Of a stretch of 64,000 nucleotides of DNA, positions 32,970 through 42,157 are shown in pieces. Each line of letters begins with the position of its first letter. Positions within the stretch are counted from its first letter, which is position 1. The position numbers were made by a program, and so were the translations under genes. The notes under the pieces were generated by a model. That model saw only the letters and a program-made list of their open reading frames with translations, did not search any database and was not told where the DNA came from. Origin of the DNA: JAJFFW01 sp038531315 (lineage in GTDB: Bacteria; Pseudomonadota; Alphaproteobacteria; Caulobacterales; Parvularculaceae); assembly GCA_038531315.1 (NCBI GenBank), contig JBCBBT010000009.1:4836-68835 (forward strand). The letters run 5' to 3'.

Positions 32970-33524
32970 GAACGGTATGGTGCTCCAAACCATGTGGCGG
33001 CTCATCAGTCGGTAGACGATCCACGAAAAGATGTCGTGTTTTTCGACCTTTTCTTTTGATGCGTTGACGCCGTTCATGATCTCGAGTTCTGGAAAACCAG
33101 TGTCGAGATAGCGCCGCAGGTGACGGATGCGTTCATAGAACAGCCGCATTCGCTGGCGGGATTGCATGTTTGACGTCAGACCAATAACGCCCAGAACGAT
33201 AAGAACCGCACCTGACGTCCAGCCAGGAAATGTTTTCTCCAACGTCGTCAAGCGGTCAGCGGCGGTGACCGCAGAGGCAACGATAAGTAGGATACCAAGG
33301 AACTTGTAACGCTGATCGTCGTAGTGGCGATAAAGGTCGCCATACTCTTGAATTAATCCAAGGGCGATTTCAATTTTGTTCCGCGCCTCGGCGATCCGCT
33401 GAGAATCTTCATCGATCGCGACAGAATCCGGCGCCGACGGGCGCGATCCGTTTTCATCGCCCTCATAAGTGTTTAGAAGTTGCTCAACCTCGAGCAGTCT
33501 CTTTGCGCGCTTGTACAAATACAC
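32925..33524 (-). CDS. Hypothetical protein with paired membrane segments
   Basis: A 199-residue protein I do not recognise. The N-terminal half is charged and helical (KRAKRLLEVEQLLNTYEGDE, then RIAEARNKIEIALGLIQEYG). Two adjacent membrane segments (about 74-92 and 100-116) and one at the C-terminus (about 178-197, STIPFLIIFAGIYLLVQAF) follow. A basic stretch (SRQRMRLFYERIRHLRRYLD) links them. The layout resembles SLATT-type membrane domains but this is only a resemblance. The base composition is less GC-rich than its neighbours, suggesting later arrival. Its 3' end overlaps ttcA by 45 bp in opposite direction. Confidence 0.7.
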   Translation of the reverse strand: MYLYKRAKRLLEVEQLLNTYEGDENGSRPSAPDSVAIDEDSQRIAEARNKIEIALGLIQEYGDLYRHYDDQRYKFLGILLIVASAVTAADRLTTLEKTFPGWTSGAVLIVLGVIGLTSNMQSRQRMRLFYERIRHLRRYLDTGFPELEIMNGVNASKEKVEKHDIFSWIVYRLMSRHMVWSTIPFLIIFAGIYLLVQAF

Positions 33525-33557
33525 TAACGTTCCCCCGTTCCCTCGTTCGCCGTGTGA

Positions 33558-34055
33558 TCAGGCGTATCGCCTGTTCATGCCGAACATCGCGCCGAGCAGG
33601 CCAAAAACAAATGTGAGCCCGCCCCAAAGCGCGGCGAAGCCGCCGCCGGCGTAGATCGCGCCGTCCGTGGTTGCGGGGACGGCTGGTTTGAACTGCGTCA
33701 TGACATTTTCGGCGATATCGCGTTTATAGTTGCGCGCGAGCACGAGCGGACGGCGCAAATCGTCGGCGTCGGTCAAGGTGGCGAAATGCGCTGTCAGCTC
33801 TTCGTAGCGACGCACCGTCGTCTCATAGGTCGCGCATAGCGCCTTCAGGAGCCGTTCAGCGTCGGCGCATTCCAATAGCGCCTGATCGCGCGAATAGCCG
33901 AAGGCGGCGATATCGGCGTCGAATTTTTCTACGACGGGCCGCAATTCATCGATCCGGCCGGATAGGTTTTGCATGTATTGCAGCGTGAAGCCCGGCGCTT
34001 GCGAGCCGCCGAGCGCGCCTAAAATCCCCATCACCATCGCGATAAAACGCCCCAT
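33558..34055 (-). CDS. DUF2937 family protein
   Basis: A 165-residue protein with an N-terminal membrane segment (about 3-22, MGRFIAMVMGILGALGGSQA), a long helical middle (GRIDELRPVVEKFDADIAAF, later RRYEELTAHFATLTDADDLR) and a C-terminal membrane segment (about 138-158, GGFAALWGGLTFVFGLLGAM). This matches DUF2937, found in marine and alphaproteobacteria and of unknown function. Start at 34055 because AAAGGGG precedes it; a longer frame to 34091 adds a basic leader without support. It is encoded divergently from the glycosyltransferase gene. Confidence 0.82.
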   Translation of the reverse strand: MGRFIAMVMGILGALGGSQAPGFTLQYMQNLSGRIDELRPVVEKFDADIAAFGYSRDQALLECADAERLLKALCATYETTVRRYEELTAHFATLTDADDLRRPLVLARNYKRDIAENVMTQFKPAVPATTDGAIYAGGGFAALWGGLTFVFGLLGAMFGMNRRYA

Positions 34056-34229
34056 GACAGACCCCTTTTTGTAACCACCCCGCGGGATCATTGGTCAAAG
34101 AGCGGCGGAAATCCACCAAAAACTCGGCCCGCGCCGCCGTGCCGGCTGTGGGCGGCATTGGTCTTGAATGCGATGGCGTGTAATCGAGACCATCAACGAT
34201 CCGGGAATGGCCCGGCGAGAGCGGCGATC

Positions 34230-35240
34230 ATGGTGAGAGAACAAGCCACAGGCGAAGACGGGCCCCCGCGCTGCCGCGTCGGCGTCGTCATCATCAACTA
34301 CCGCACGCCGGACCTGACGCGTCAGTGCGTTGAGAGCGTCGCCGGGAGCCTTGAAGCGGCGGACGCGCGCATTGCGCTCGTCGATAATTTTTCTGACGAC
34401 GGCTCGGCGGAAGCGTTGCAGGACTGGCTCGATCGCGACCTCGCCGACAAGAGCTGGCGCGCGCGCATTCATTTCGTCAAATCGCCCACCAATACCGGAT
34501 TTTCCGGCGGCAATAATCTCGGATTTCGCGCCCTCGACGCCGATTATTATCTGCTCTTGAACAGCGACGCCTATTTGCGCGACGGCGCATTGCAAAGGCT
34601 TGTCTCCGTCTTCGAAGCCGAGGACCGCGTCGGCGCTGTGGGGCCGCGCCTTGAAGACCCTGACAGCGCGGCGCAGGTCAGTTGCTTCCGCTTTTTTCAT
34701 CCCTTCAGTGAACTGATTGACGGCGCAAGGACGGGTGTCGTTTCGAAACTTTTTTCCAGCTTTCAGATCGCACAGCCGCTGAGCGACCAGCGCGCTGACT
34801 ATGACTGGGTCAGCTTCGCCTGCATCATGATCAGCCGGGCGGCCTATGAGGCGGCGGGGCCGATGGATGAGGGATACTTTATGTATTTCGAAGACGCTGA
34901 CTATTGTCGGGCCTTGCGGGCCGCCGGGTTCAGGACGGTCTATGCGCCCGAGGCGCGTGCGGTTCATCTGCGCGGCGGCTCATCGCCCGTCAAGAAAATG
35001 CACGCGGCGCTGAAGCGCCCGCCCGCCTATTACTACGCCTCGCGGGCGCGGTATTTCCGCAAACATTTCGGCGTGCTTGGTCTGGTGTCGGCCAATCTCC
35101 TGTGGCTCTTGGGCCGCGTCGTCGCTCATGCGCGCCGGCTTCTCGGGCACCGGGCGCCGCCGGTTTGCGAAAAGCAGGCGCGCGACATCTGGATCAACTG
35201 GCGCGATCCGCTTGGCGGCGCCAGCCGTCCCGTATCTTAA
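34230..35240 (+). CDS. Glycosyltransferase family 2 protein
   Basis: GT-A fold glycosyltransferase similar to rhamnosyl- or dTDP-rhamnose-dependent enzymes acting on surface polysaccharide. It has VGVVIINYRTPDLTRQCVES, IALVDNFSDDGS, FVKSPTNTGFSGGNNLGFRA, then YYLLLNSDAYLRDGAL containing the metal-binding Asp (normally DxD, here NSDA), and GPMDEGYFMYFEDADYCRAL with the ED motif. A basic C-terminal region with a hydrophobic helix (LGLVSANLLWLLGRVVAHA) probably touches the membrane. The start at 34230 is taken over 34158 because earlier residues look non-coding. Followed 30 bp later by a sulfotransferase. Confidence 0.88.
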   Translation: MVREQATGEDGPPRCRVGVVIINYRTPDLTRQCVESVAGSLEAADARIALVDNFSDDGSAEALQDWLDRDLADKSWRARIHFVKSPTNTGFSGGNNLGFRALDADYYLLLNSDAYLRDGALQRLVSVFEAEDRVGAVGPRLEDPDSAAQVSCFRFFHPFSELIDGARTGVVSKLFSSFQIAQPLSDQRADYDWVSFACIMISRAAYEAAGPMDEGYFMYFEDADYCRALRAAGFRTVYAPEARAVHLRGGSSPVKKMHAALKRPPAYYYASRARYFRKHFGVLGLVSANLLWLLGRVVAHARRLLGHRAPPVCEKQARDIWINWRDPLGGASRPVS

Positions 35241-35270
35241 TCAGCCCACAGACGAGAGACGAATTCGCCC

Positions 35271-36137
35271 ATGTCCCTTCCGGATTTTGTTATTGTCGGC
35301 GCCATGAAGTGCGGCACGTCAACGTTGCATGCGCAACTCGCCGAGCAGGGCCGTTTCTTCATGAGCGAGCCGAAGGAGCCAAATTTTTTCAGCGACGACG
35401 ATGTCTACGCAAAAGGGCTTGCGTGGTATCGCGGGCTCTTTGACGCCGCCGGGCCCGGTCAGATCAAAGGGGAAGCGAGCACGCATTACGCCAAGCGGCC
35501 GACCTATCGCGATTGCATGGCGCGGCTTTTGGAGACGCTCCCGGATATCAAGATCGTCTACATGATGCGTCACCCGGTCGATCGTCTCATCTCGCACTAT
35601 ATTCACGAATGGACCATGGCGGTGATCAGCGCGCCGATTGACGAGGCGATTGGCCGCCATCCGGAACTCATCGACTACAGCCGCTACGCCTATCAGCTCG
35701 AGCCCTTCATCGAGGCCTATGGGCGCGCCCGTGTGCTGCCGGTCTTTCTGGAGCGCATGAACGCTTTCCCCGATGAAGAGCTTTCGCGGGTGAGCCGGTT
35801 TCTCGGCGGGGCGGACGCGCGCTGGAAAACAGATCTCGGCGACCAGAACGTCTCCCGGGACCGGATCCGTAATTTTCCGCTGCGCGGGCTGCTTGTCGAT
35901 CACCCGGTGGCCGCAGGCCTGAGGCGTGCGCTCGCCCCGCGCTGGCTGCGCGACCGCGTCAAAGCCCGGTTTCAGATGCGCGAACGGCCCGTCCTGTCGC
36001 CTGAAACGCGTGCTGCTGTTGAGAAAACCTTTGATGAGGACCTCGCCCGGTTGAGCGCCGGGCTGACGGTTCCTCTTACCTGCGCCACATTCAAGGATGC
36101 TGTCGTCGCCGCGCCCCCGGAATGGAAATCGGCCTGA
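35271..36137 (+). CDS. Sulfotransferase family protein
   Basis: PAPS-dependent sulfotransferase, 288 residues. The 5'-phosphosulfate loop is at the N-terminus (IVGAMKCGTSTLHAQLA), and the 3'-phosphate site is YMMRHPVDRLISHYIHEW. The motif SEPKEPNFFSDDD is typical of bacterial and heparan-type members. No signal peptide or membrane segment. It is encoded right after a glycosyltransferase, so sulfation of a surface glycan is the likely role. Acceptor unknown. Confidence 0.9.
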   Translation: MSLPDFVIVGAMKCGTSTLHAQLAEQGRFFMSEPKEPNFFSDDDVYAKGLAWYRGLFDAAGPGQIKGEASTHYAKRPTYRDCMARLLETLPDIKIVYMMRHPVDRLISHYIHEWTMAVISAPIDEAIGRHPELIDYSRYAYQLEPFIEAYGRARVLPVFLERMNAFPDEELSRVSRFLGGADARWKTDLGDQNVSRDRIRNFPLRGLLVDHPVAAGLRRALAPRWLRDRVKARFQMRERPVLSPETRAAVEKTFDEDLARLSAGLTVPLTCATFKDAVVAAPPEWKSA

Positions 36138-36228
36138 AAATCCGATTGAGCGGCGCTATTGCGGCCAAGGGGGCTGACAGGGCGCGTCTTTGCGCCTATA
36201 TAGCCGTCAAACGCAATCGATAACATCG

Positions 36229-36256
36229 AAAGCGGGCCCCCCGGGGCCCGCTTTTT
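36229..36256 (+). terminator. Strong rho-independent terminator before rimP
   Basis: AAAGCGGGCCCC then GGGGCCCGCTTT with a minimal loop and T5. Ends the glycosyltransferase-sulfotransferase transcript, or attenuates the rimP operon, whose first codon is 57 bp further on. Confidence 0.85.
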
Positions 36257-36312
36257 CGTTACCGGTTTTGCGTGATTATCGCCCGGCGTCGCCGGGCCCT
36301 GAAAGGACGCTT

Positions 36313-36894
36313 TTGACGCCGCTTGAAGATACGCTCGTTTCGCTGATCAGCCCCGTCGTTGACGACGAGGGGTTTGAGCTCGTGCGCGTGCGGGTGACGG
36401 GCGCGAAGCAAAAAACCATTCAGGTGATGGCTGAGCGCGCCGACAAGACGATGTCGGCGGAAGATTGCGCCCGCCTGTCGCGCGCCCTGTCGCCGGTGCT
36501 TGAAGCCGCCGACCCGATCGAGGGGGCCTACACGCTTGAGGTCTCCTCGCCGGGGATTGACCGACCGCTCACCCGGTTTTCAGACTTTGACGACTGGATC
36601 GGGTATGACGCCAAGCTCGAGCTCGACCGCCTCGTCGAGGGCCGAAAGCGCTTTCGCGGCGTTCTCGCCGGCACCGACGACGGTAATGTCTGCATCGATA
36701 TTGAAGGCGAAGATGAAACCGCGCTTGTGCCTTACGACTGGGTGATGTCGGCCAAGCTGGTTCTCACCGATCAACTGATGCGCGAAAGTCTCGCCGCCGC
36801 CAAAGCGGCTGAAGCGGCCGCCGACCCCGGCGACCAGAGCGAGGATGCGCGCGAAAATTTTTCTGAAATGGAGAAAACCCATGACACGCACTGA
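36313..36894 (+). CDS. rimP: Ribosome maturation factor RimP
   Basis: Factor for assembly of the 30S subunit. The N-terminal KH-like domain has PVVDDEGFELVRVRV, CARLSRALSPVLEA and YTLEVSSPGIDRPLTRFSDF, the RimP hallmark. The C-terminal SH3-like barrel has RFRGVLAGTDDGNVCIDIEG. A charged tail follows. No ATG fits; the TTG at 36313 has GAAAGGA seven bases upstream and gives the usual N-terminus TPLEDTL. Length 193. First gene of the nusA-infB operon. Confidence 0.94.
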   Translation: MTPLEDTLVSLISPVVDDEGFELVRVRVTGAKQKTIQVMAERADKTMSAEDCARLSRALSPVLEAADPIEGAYTLEVSSPGIDRPLTRFSDFDDWIGYDAKLELDRLVEGRKRFRGVLAGTDDGNVCIDIEGEDETALVPYDWVMSAKLVLTDQLMRESLAAAKAAEAAADPGDQSEDARENFSEMEKTHDTH

Positions 36895-36921
36895 TTTTCC
36901 AACACTTGCGGGCGCTGCACG

Positions 36922-38541
36922 ATGAGCGCCGTCAGCCACAACCGGCTGGAATTGATTCAGATCGCCGACGCCGTCGCGCGTGAGAAATCAATTGAAAAGA
37001 GCCTTGTTATCGAAGCTATGGAAGACGCGCTCGCTCGTGCGGCGCGCTCGCGCTACGGCCATGAAACGCTGGTCCGCGCCGAGATCGATCCAAAGACCGG
37101 TGAAACGCGTCTCTGGCGGCTGCTTGAGGTTGTTGAAGAACTTGAAAACGATTCAGCGCAAATCCTGCTGGAAGATGCGCGCCATAAAAACCCGGCGGCG
37201 AATATCGGCGACTTTATTTCCGAGCCTTTGCCGCCGATCGATTTCGGGCGCGTCGCCGCCATGGCCGCCAAGCAGGTGATTACCCAGAAGGTGCGCGACG
37301 CCGAGCGTGATCGTCAGTATGACGATTACAAAGACCGCATCGGCGAAATCACCAACGGCATCGTCAAGCGCGTCGAATACGGTCATGTCATTGTCGATCT
37401 CGGCAAGGCTGAAGCCGTTATTCGCCGCGATCAGCAATTGCCGCGCGAAGCCTATCGCACCGGCGACCGCGTGCGCGCCTATATTATGGATGTGCGCCGC
37501 GAGCCGCGGGGCCCGCAGATCTTTCTGTCGCGCTCGCATCCGCAATTCATGGCCAAGCTTTTCGAACAGGAAGTGCCGGAAGTCTATGACGGCGTGATCG
37601 AAATCAAAGCGGTCGCGCGCGATCCCGGCAGTCGCGCGAAAATCGGCGTTCACTCCAATGACGGCGGCATAGATCCGGTCGGGGCTTGCGTCGGGATGCG
37701 CGGCAGCCGCGTTCAGGCGGTCGTCAATGAGCTTGGCGGTGAGAAAATCGACATTGTGCCGTGGTCTGAGGATCAGGCGACATTCGTCGTCAACGCGTTG
37801 GCGCCGGCGGAAGTCACCAAAGTCGTCCTCGATGAAGAGCTGGAGCGCATTGAAGTTGTCGTGCCCGACGAACAGTTGTCGCTGGCGATCGGCCGGCGCG
37901 GGCAGAATGTCCGTCTCGCAGCGCAGCTTTCCGGTTTTGAGATCGACATCATGACCGAGGAGGAGGAGAGCGCCAAGCGTCAGGAAGAATTCCGCCTGCG
38001 TTCAGAGCTCTTTATGGAAGCCCTTGATGTGGACGACATGATGGCGGGCCTTCTTGTCTCTGAGGGCTTCGCGAAAGTCGAAGAAATCGCCTATGTCGAG
38101 ATTGACGAGCTGATGGAAATCGACGGGTTTGACGAGGAAACCGCGCAAGAGCTGCAAGCCCGCGCCAATGACTATCTCGAAGAGCTTGCCAAGAAGCTTG
38201 ACGCGAGACGAATTGAACTGGGCGTTGAAGATGCGGTTGCGGCCATGGAAGGGCTTGACCACAAGATGGTGGTCACGCTCGGTGAGAACGACGTCAAGAC
38301 GATGGAAGACCTCGCCGGATGCGCTACCGACGACCTGACCGGCTGGACCGAACGCGTCGACGGTGAGCGCAAGCATTTCGACGGCATTCTGGAAAGTTAC
38401 AAGATCAGCGCCGAAGACGCTGAAGACTTGATCATGCGCGCACGGATCAAGGCCGGCTGGATCACGCAGGAAGAACTTGATGCGGCGCGCGCAGAGGCCG
38501 AAGCCGCCGCGGAGGAGGAAGAGGCTGAAGAAAGCGCCTGA
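36922..38541 (+). CDS. nusA: Transcription termination/antitermination factor NusA
   Basis: RNA polymerase-binding protein, 539 residues. N-terminal domain about 1-130 (LIQIADAVAREKSIEKSLVI), S1 domain about 135-200 (GEITNGIVKRVEYGHVIVDL), and two KH domains about 205-350 (PGSRAKIGVHSNDGGIDPVG, then IGRRGQNVRLAAQLSGF). A C-terminal region has two acidic helix-hairpin-helix repeats (SEGFAKVEEIAYVEIDELME, and MEDLAGCATDDLTG), as in E. coli and many alphaproteobacteria. It ends with an Ala/Glu-rich tail. Follows rimP after a 27-bp gap. Confidence 0.97.
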   Translation: MSAVSHNRLELIQIADAVAREKSIEKSLVIEAMEDALARAARSRYGHETLVRAEIDPKTGETRLWRLLEVVEELENDSAQILLEDARHKNPAANIGDFISEPLPPIDFGRVAAMAAKQVITQKVRDAERDRQYDDYKDRIGEITNGIVKRVEYGHVIVDLGKAEAVIRRDQQLPREAYRTGDRVRAYIMDVRREPRGPQIFLSRSHPQFMAKLFEQEVPEVYDGVIEIKAVARDPGSRAKIGVHSNDGGIDPVGACVGMRGSRVQAVVNELGGEKIDIVPWSEDQATFVVNALAPAEVTKVVLDEELERIEVVVPDEQLSLAIGRRGQNVRLAAQLSGFEIDIMTEEEESAKRQEEFRLRSELFMEALDVDDMMAGLLVSEGFAKVEEIAYVEIDELMEIDGFDEETAQELQARANDYLEELAKKLDARRIELGVEDAVAAMEGLDHKMVVTLGENDVKTMEDLAGCATDDLTGWTERVDGERKHFDGILESYKISAEDAEDLIMRARIKAGWITQEELDAARAEAEAAAEEEEAEESA

Positions 38542-38548
38542 CGATACG

Positions 38549-39301
38549 TTGTGTGCGGACAAACCATTGACCGCATCGCCGTCGCCGATCTCGCCGACGG
38601 CGCTCCGCAATCCTGGCAAGGATCGCGTGCGCACCTGTGTGGGCACGGGCGAGCAGGGCGCGCCGGACGGTTTCATTCGGTTCGTCGTCGATCCCCGCGA
38701 CGGCGCCAATCTGGTGACGCCCGATTTTAACGGCAAGCTGCCCGGGCGCGGCGCCTGGGTGAAGGCCTCGCGCGCGGCGCTTGAAAAAGCGATTGCAAAA
38801 GGCGGTTTTGCGCGATCTTTCAAAAGTGGCGTGCGCGCGCCGGCCGATCTCGTTGAAGCGGTCGAAGCGGGACTGGCGCGTCAGGCGCTTTCCGCGCTCG
38901 GTCTGGCGCGACGCGCCGGTGCCGCGGCGACCGGGTTCGATCAGGCCGCGGCGCTGTTGAAGGCGGGCGATGCGGCGGCGCTCGTTTCTGCGCGCGACGG
39001 CGCCGCTGACGGCAAGCGCAAGCTGAAAGCGAGCGCCCTTGCGGGCTTGCGTCATTGTAAGCCGGGCGCCGACGGCGCGCCTGACGGAGATAGCGATGAG
39101 CGCCCGCCGCCACACGTGGCGTTTGTCGATCTGTTTGACGTTGAGGCTCTATCGCAGGCGCTCGGCCGGGACGGTGTCGTGCATGTGGCGCTCAGGCGCG
39201 CGCCGGCGTCGTTTCGGTTTTTGAAAGAGGCGCGCCGGCTTGCGGGCTTTCGCAAGGACGGGCCGGGCGTCAGCGCCATCGGCGCGCCGCCGGAAAGTTA
39301 G
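38549..39301 (+). CDS. YlxR (DUF448) and L7Ae-like RNA-binding protein
   Basis: Fusion of the YlxR fold (about residues 18-90: RTCVGTGEQGAPDGFIRFVV, GKLPGRGAWVKASRAALEKA) and an L7Ae/L30e-like domain (about 105-165: RQALSALGLARRAGAAATGF, then AALVSARDGAADGKRKL). This two-domain form is usual in alphaproteobacteria between nusA and infB. The C-terminal extension of about 80 residues is disordered and basic. The start is uncertain: TTG at 38549, seven bases after the nusA stop, gives the usual short N-terminus, while an ATG at 38477 would overlap nusA. Role in RNA binding is inferred from the domains. Confidence 0.86.
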   Translation: MCADKPLTASPSPISPTALRNPGKDRVRTCVGTGEQGAPDGFIRFVVDPRDGANLVTPDFNGKLPGRGAWVKASRAALEKAIAKGGFARSFKSGVRAPADLVEAVEAGLARQALSALGLARRAGAAATGFDQAAALLKAGDAAALVSARDGAADGKRKLKASALAGLRHCKPGADGAPDGDSDERPPPHVAFVDLFDVEALSQALGRDGVVHVALRRAPASFRFLKEARRLAGFRKDGPGVSAIGAPPES

Positions 39302-39458
39302 AACATAACGTCGCCGGCGCTGACGCCGCGCGGCGGCCTAAGAAGTCTTCACAATAGAAGGCTTTGCTGGACCCTAGCTGAAAGGGGCTGTATGCCTCTC
39401 GCAGCTTTCGAAGATCAGAAAGCGCGGCGCAAAATAAAGCGCCGCAATTGGAGTATTG

Positions 39459-42062
39459 ATGAGCGACGACGTCGAAACAAAATCGGATGCGGACAAAAAG
39501 CCGGCGCGCAAGCCCTTGTCCTTGCGGCGCACGGAAACCGGCGCCGTAAAGCAGAGCTTTTCGCACGGGCGGACGAAAACCGTCGTTGTGGAAACAAAGC
39601 GCCGCCGCGTCTCTGCGCCGAAAAAGCCAGGCGAAGCGCCGGCCGAGAAAAAACCGGCCGCCAAAAAGGCTGCGCCAAAAGCCGAGGCGCCGGCTGAGGC
39701 GAAGCCGGCCGCCGGCAAAGGCGCCGTCCTGCGTACGCTGTCTGAGGATGAAAAACAGGCGCGCGCCGCCGCCCTTTTAAAGGCGCGTCAGGAAGGCGAA
39801 GAGCGCCGCAAGCGCGAGGAGGCAGAGCGCGCCGACCGCGAACGGCGCGAAGCCGAAGAACGCGTGCGCCTTGAAGAAGAACGCAAACGTCTCGCCGAAG
39901 AAGAAGAAAAGCGCGCCCGCGAAGCCGAGGAGCGCAAAAAGGCCGAAGACGAAGCGCGCCGCCTGCTCGAGGAAGAAGAGCGCGAGCGCAAGAAGCGCAA
40001 TGACGAAAAAGCTGCCGCGAAGACGAAAGGCAAATCGCCCGCCGCCGACGAAAAACTGGCCGCCGACCCCGATAACCCGCTGGCCAAGCTTGGCGGCCGC
40101 CTGAAGACCAAACGCAAAAATATTGAAACGCGCAACGACAGCAAAGCCAAGGAAGCGCCGCGTCGGCGGACCGGCAAGCTGACGATCGCAAACGCCCTCG
40201 ACGATGACGAGCGCCAACGCTCGCTGGCGTCGGTCAAGCGCGCCCGCGAACGCGAAAAGCTCGCCCGCCAGCAACGCGGCGACCAGAAGCGTATTGTCCG
40301 CGAAGTCGTCATTCCCGAGACAATCACGGTGCAAGAGCTGGCCTCGCGCATGGCCATGCGCGCTGTTGATCTCGTCAAGGAAATGATGAAGCAGGGCCAG
40401 ATGGTCACCGCGAACGAAATCCTCGACGCCGACACCGCGCAGCTGGTCGTTGAAGAACTCGGCCATGCGGTCAAGCGCGTCGCCGAAGCCGATGTTGAGG
40501 AAGGCCTTTTCGGCGCGCCCGACGAGGATGCGGATCTGAAGGCGCGCCCGCCGGTGGTGACGATCATGGGTCACGTCGATCACGGCAAGACGTCGCTGCT
40601 TGACGCCTTGCGCGAAACCGATGTGGTCGCCGGCGAAGCGGGCGGCATTACGCAACATATCGGCGCTTACCAGATCGAGGTCGGCAAAGACAAAAAGAAA
40701 GTCACTTTCCTCGACACCCCCGGCCACGCCGCCTTCACGCAAATGCGTGCGCGCGGCGCGTCGGTGACGGACATTGTCATTCTGGTGGTCGCCGCTGACG
40801 ATTCCATCATGCCGCAGACGGTGGAAGCGATTTCCCACGCCAAGGCGGCGAACGTGCCGATCATTGTCGCCATCAACAAGATCGACAAACCGGAAGCCGA
40901 CGCCAACCGCGTGCGAACCGATCTCCTGCAGCACGAATTGCAGGTTGAAGGCATGGGCGGTGAAATTCAGGACGTCGAAGTCTCCGCCCTGAAGAAGACC
41001 AATCTTGACGGACTTCTGGAGGCCGTTCTTCTGCAGGCGGAGCTGTTGGAGCTGAAAGCCAATCCCGATCGCGCCGCCGAAGGCGCCGTGGTTGAAGCCC
41101 AGCTCGACAAGGGGCGCGGGCCTGTGGCGACGTTCCTCGTTCAGCGCGGCGGCCTGAAACGCGGCGACATCGTCGTCGTGGGCGGCGAATGGGGCAAGGT
41201 GCGTGCGCTGTCGGACGACAAGGGCGCGCAAGTCAAACTCGCCGGCCCAGCGCGGCCTGTTGAAGTCCTGGGATTGAATGGCGTGCCGGAACCCGGCGAT
41301 CAATTCGCGGTTGTCGACAGCGAAGCCAAGGCCCGCGAAGTTGCCGAATTCCGCCAGCGCAAAAAGCGCGAGAAAGAAGTTGCCAAGTCTTCCGGCACAT
41401 CGCTGGAGCAGATGATGGCGCATCTTCAGGATGCGGAAATCAAGGAAATGCCGATCGTCATCAAGGGCGACGTGCAAGGCTCGGTCGAAGCCATTGTCGG
41501 CGCGCTTGAGAAAATGTCGAATGACGAAGTGCGTGTGAAAGTGCTGCACACCGGCGTCGGCGGCGTTACTGAAAGCGACGTGATTCTCGCGTCCGCGTCC
41601 GGCGCGCCGGTAATTGGCTTTAATGTTCGCGCCAACAAGAAAGTGCGCGAAGAGGCGGAAAAAGCCGGCGTCGAAATTCGCTACTATTCGGTGATTTACG
41701 ACCTGATTGACGACGTCAAGGGCGTCCTTTCGGGAATGCTCGATCCGGAACTGCGCGAGACTTTCCTCGGCAACGCAGAAATCCTCGAAGTCTTTACAAT
41801 TTCTCGCGAGAACAAAAAGAAAGTCGCCGGGTGCCGCGTCACCGAAGGCAAGGTCGAGCGCGGCGCCAAAGTCCGCCTCATTCGCGACGATACGGTGATC
41901 CACGAAGGCGAGCTTTCGCAGCTGAAGCGCTTCAAGGATGACGTTCAGGAAGTCCAGTCCGGTCAGGAATGCGGCATGAGCTTCGCTAATTACGAGGACC
42001 TGCGCGAGGGCGATGTCATCGAGTGCTTCTCGGTGTCAAAAGTCGCGCGGACGCTGGATTAA
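39459..42062 (+). CDS. infB: Translation initiation factor IF-2
   Basis: GTPase that places initiator tRNA on the ribosome. The N-terminus (about 1-270) is a long low-complexity stretch of Ala, Glu, Lys and Arg with coiled-coil character (EERKRLAEEEEKRAREAEER), as in other alphaproteobacteria. An IF2_N domain is at about 290-340. The G domain starts at about 365 with GHVDHGKTSLLDAL, DTPGHAAFTQMRARG and NKIDKPEAD. Domains II-IV follow. Length 867. The start at 39459 is preceded by TTGGAG. It is separated from the upstream gene by 157 bp in which I see no promoter or gene. Confidence 0.97.
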   Translation: MSDDVETKSDADKKPARKPLSLRRTETGAVKQSFSHGRTKTVVVETKRRRVSAPKKPGEAPAEKKPAAKKAAPKAEAPAEAKPAAGKGAVLRTLSEDEKQARAAALLKARQEGEERRKREEAERADRERREAEERVRLEEERKRLAEEEEKRAREAEERKKAEDEARRLLEEEERERKKRNDEKAAAKTKGKSPAADEKLAADPDNPLAKLGGRLKTKRKNIETRNDSKAKEAPRRRTGKLTIANALDDDERQRSLASVKRAREREKLARQQRGDQKRIVREVVIPETITVQELASRMAMRAVDLVKEMMKQGQMVTANEILDADTAQLVVEELGHAVKRVAEADVEEGLFGAPDEDADLKARPPVVTIMGHVDHGKTSLLDALRETDVVAGEAGGITQHIGAYQIEVGKDKKKVTFLDTPGHAAFTQMRARGASVTDIVILVVAADDSIMPQTVEAISHAKAANVPIIVAINKIDKPEADANRVRTDLLQHELQVEGMGGEIQDVEVSALKKTNLDGLLEAVLLQAELLELKANPDRAAEGAVVEAQLDKGRGPVATFLVQRGGLKRGDIVVVGGEWGKVRALSDDKGAQVKLAGPARPVEVLGLNGVPEPGDQFAVVDSEAKAREVAEFRQRKKREKEVAKSSGTSLEQMMAHLQDAEIKEMPIVIKGDVQGSVEAIVGALEKMSNDEVRVKVLHTGVGGVTESDVILASASGAPVIGFNVRANKKVREEAEKAGVEIRYYSVIYDLIDDVKGVLSGMLDPELRETFLGNAEILEVFTISRENKKKVAGCRVTEGKVERGAKVRLIRDDTVIHEGELSQLKRFKDDVQEVQSGQECGMSFANYEDLREGDVIECFSVSKVARTLD

Positions 42063-42105
42063 AAACAGTCGGCGGACGAAACTTCGGTTTGACTATTGCG
42101 TAGCG

Positions 42106-42129
42106 CGCCGGCGGAGATTTCCGCCGGCG
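42106..42129 (+). terminator. Hairpin after infB, weak T-run
   Basis: CGCCGGCGGA, loop GATT, TCCGCCGGCG, then TCTTCAT. A perfect 10-bp stem but poor T-tract, 44 bp after the infB stop. It probably reduces read-through into the GNAT gene. Confidence 0.5.
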
Positions 42130-42157
42130 TCTTCATATCTCAGCAAGGAGCCCTTTG

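Noticed and set aside
39870..40020. Glu/Lys/Ala-rich repeats in infB as a separate repeat element
   Set aside because: This is the usual low-complexity N-terminus of alphaproteobacterial IF-2, not an independent repeat.
39777..41903. 708-codon open frame opposite infB
   Set aside because: Antisense shadow of the IF-2 coding sequence in GC-rich DNA; no ribosome site and no family features.
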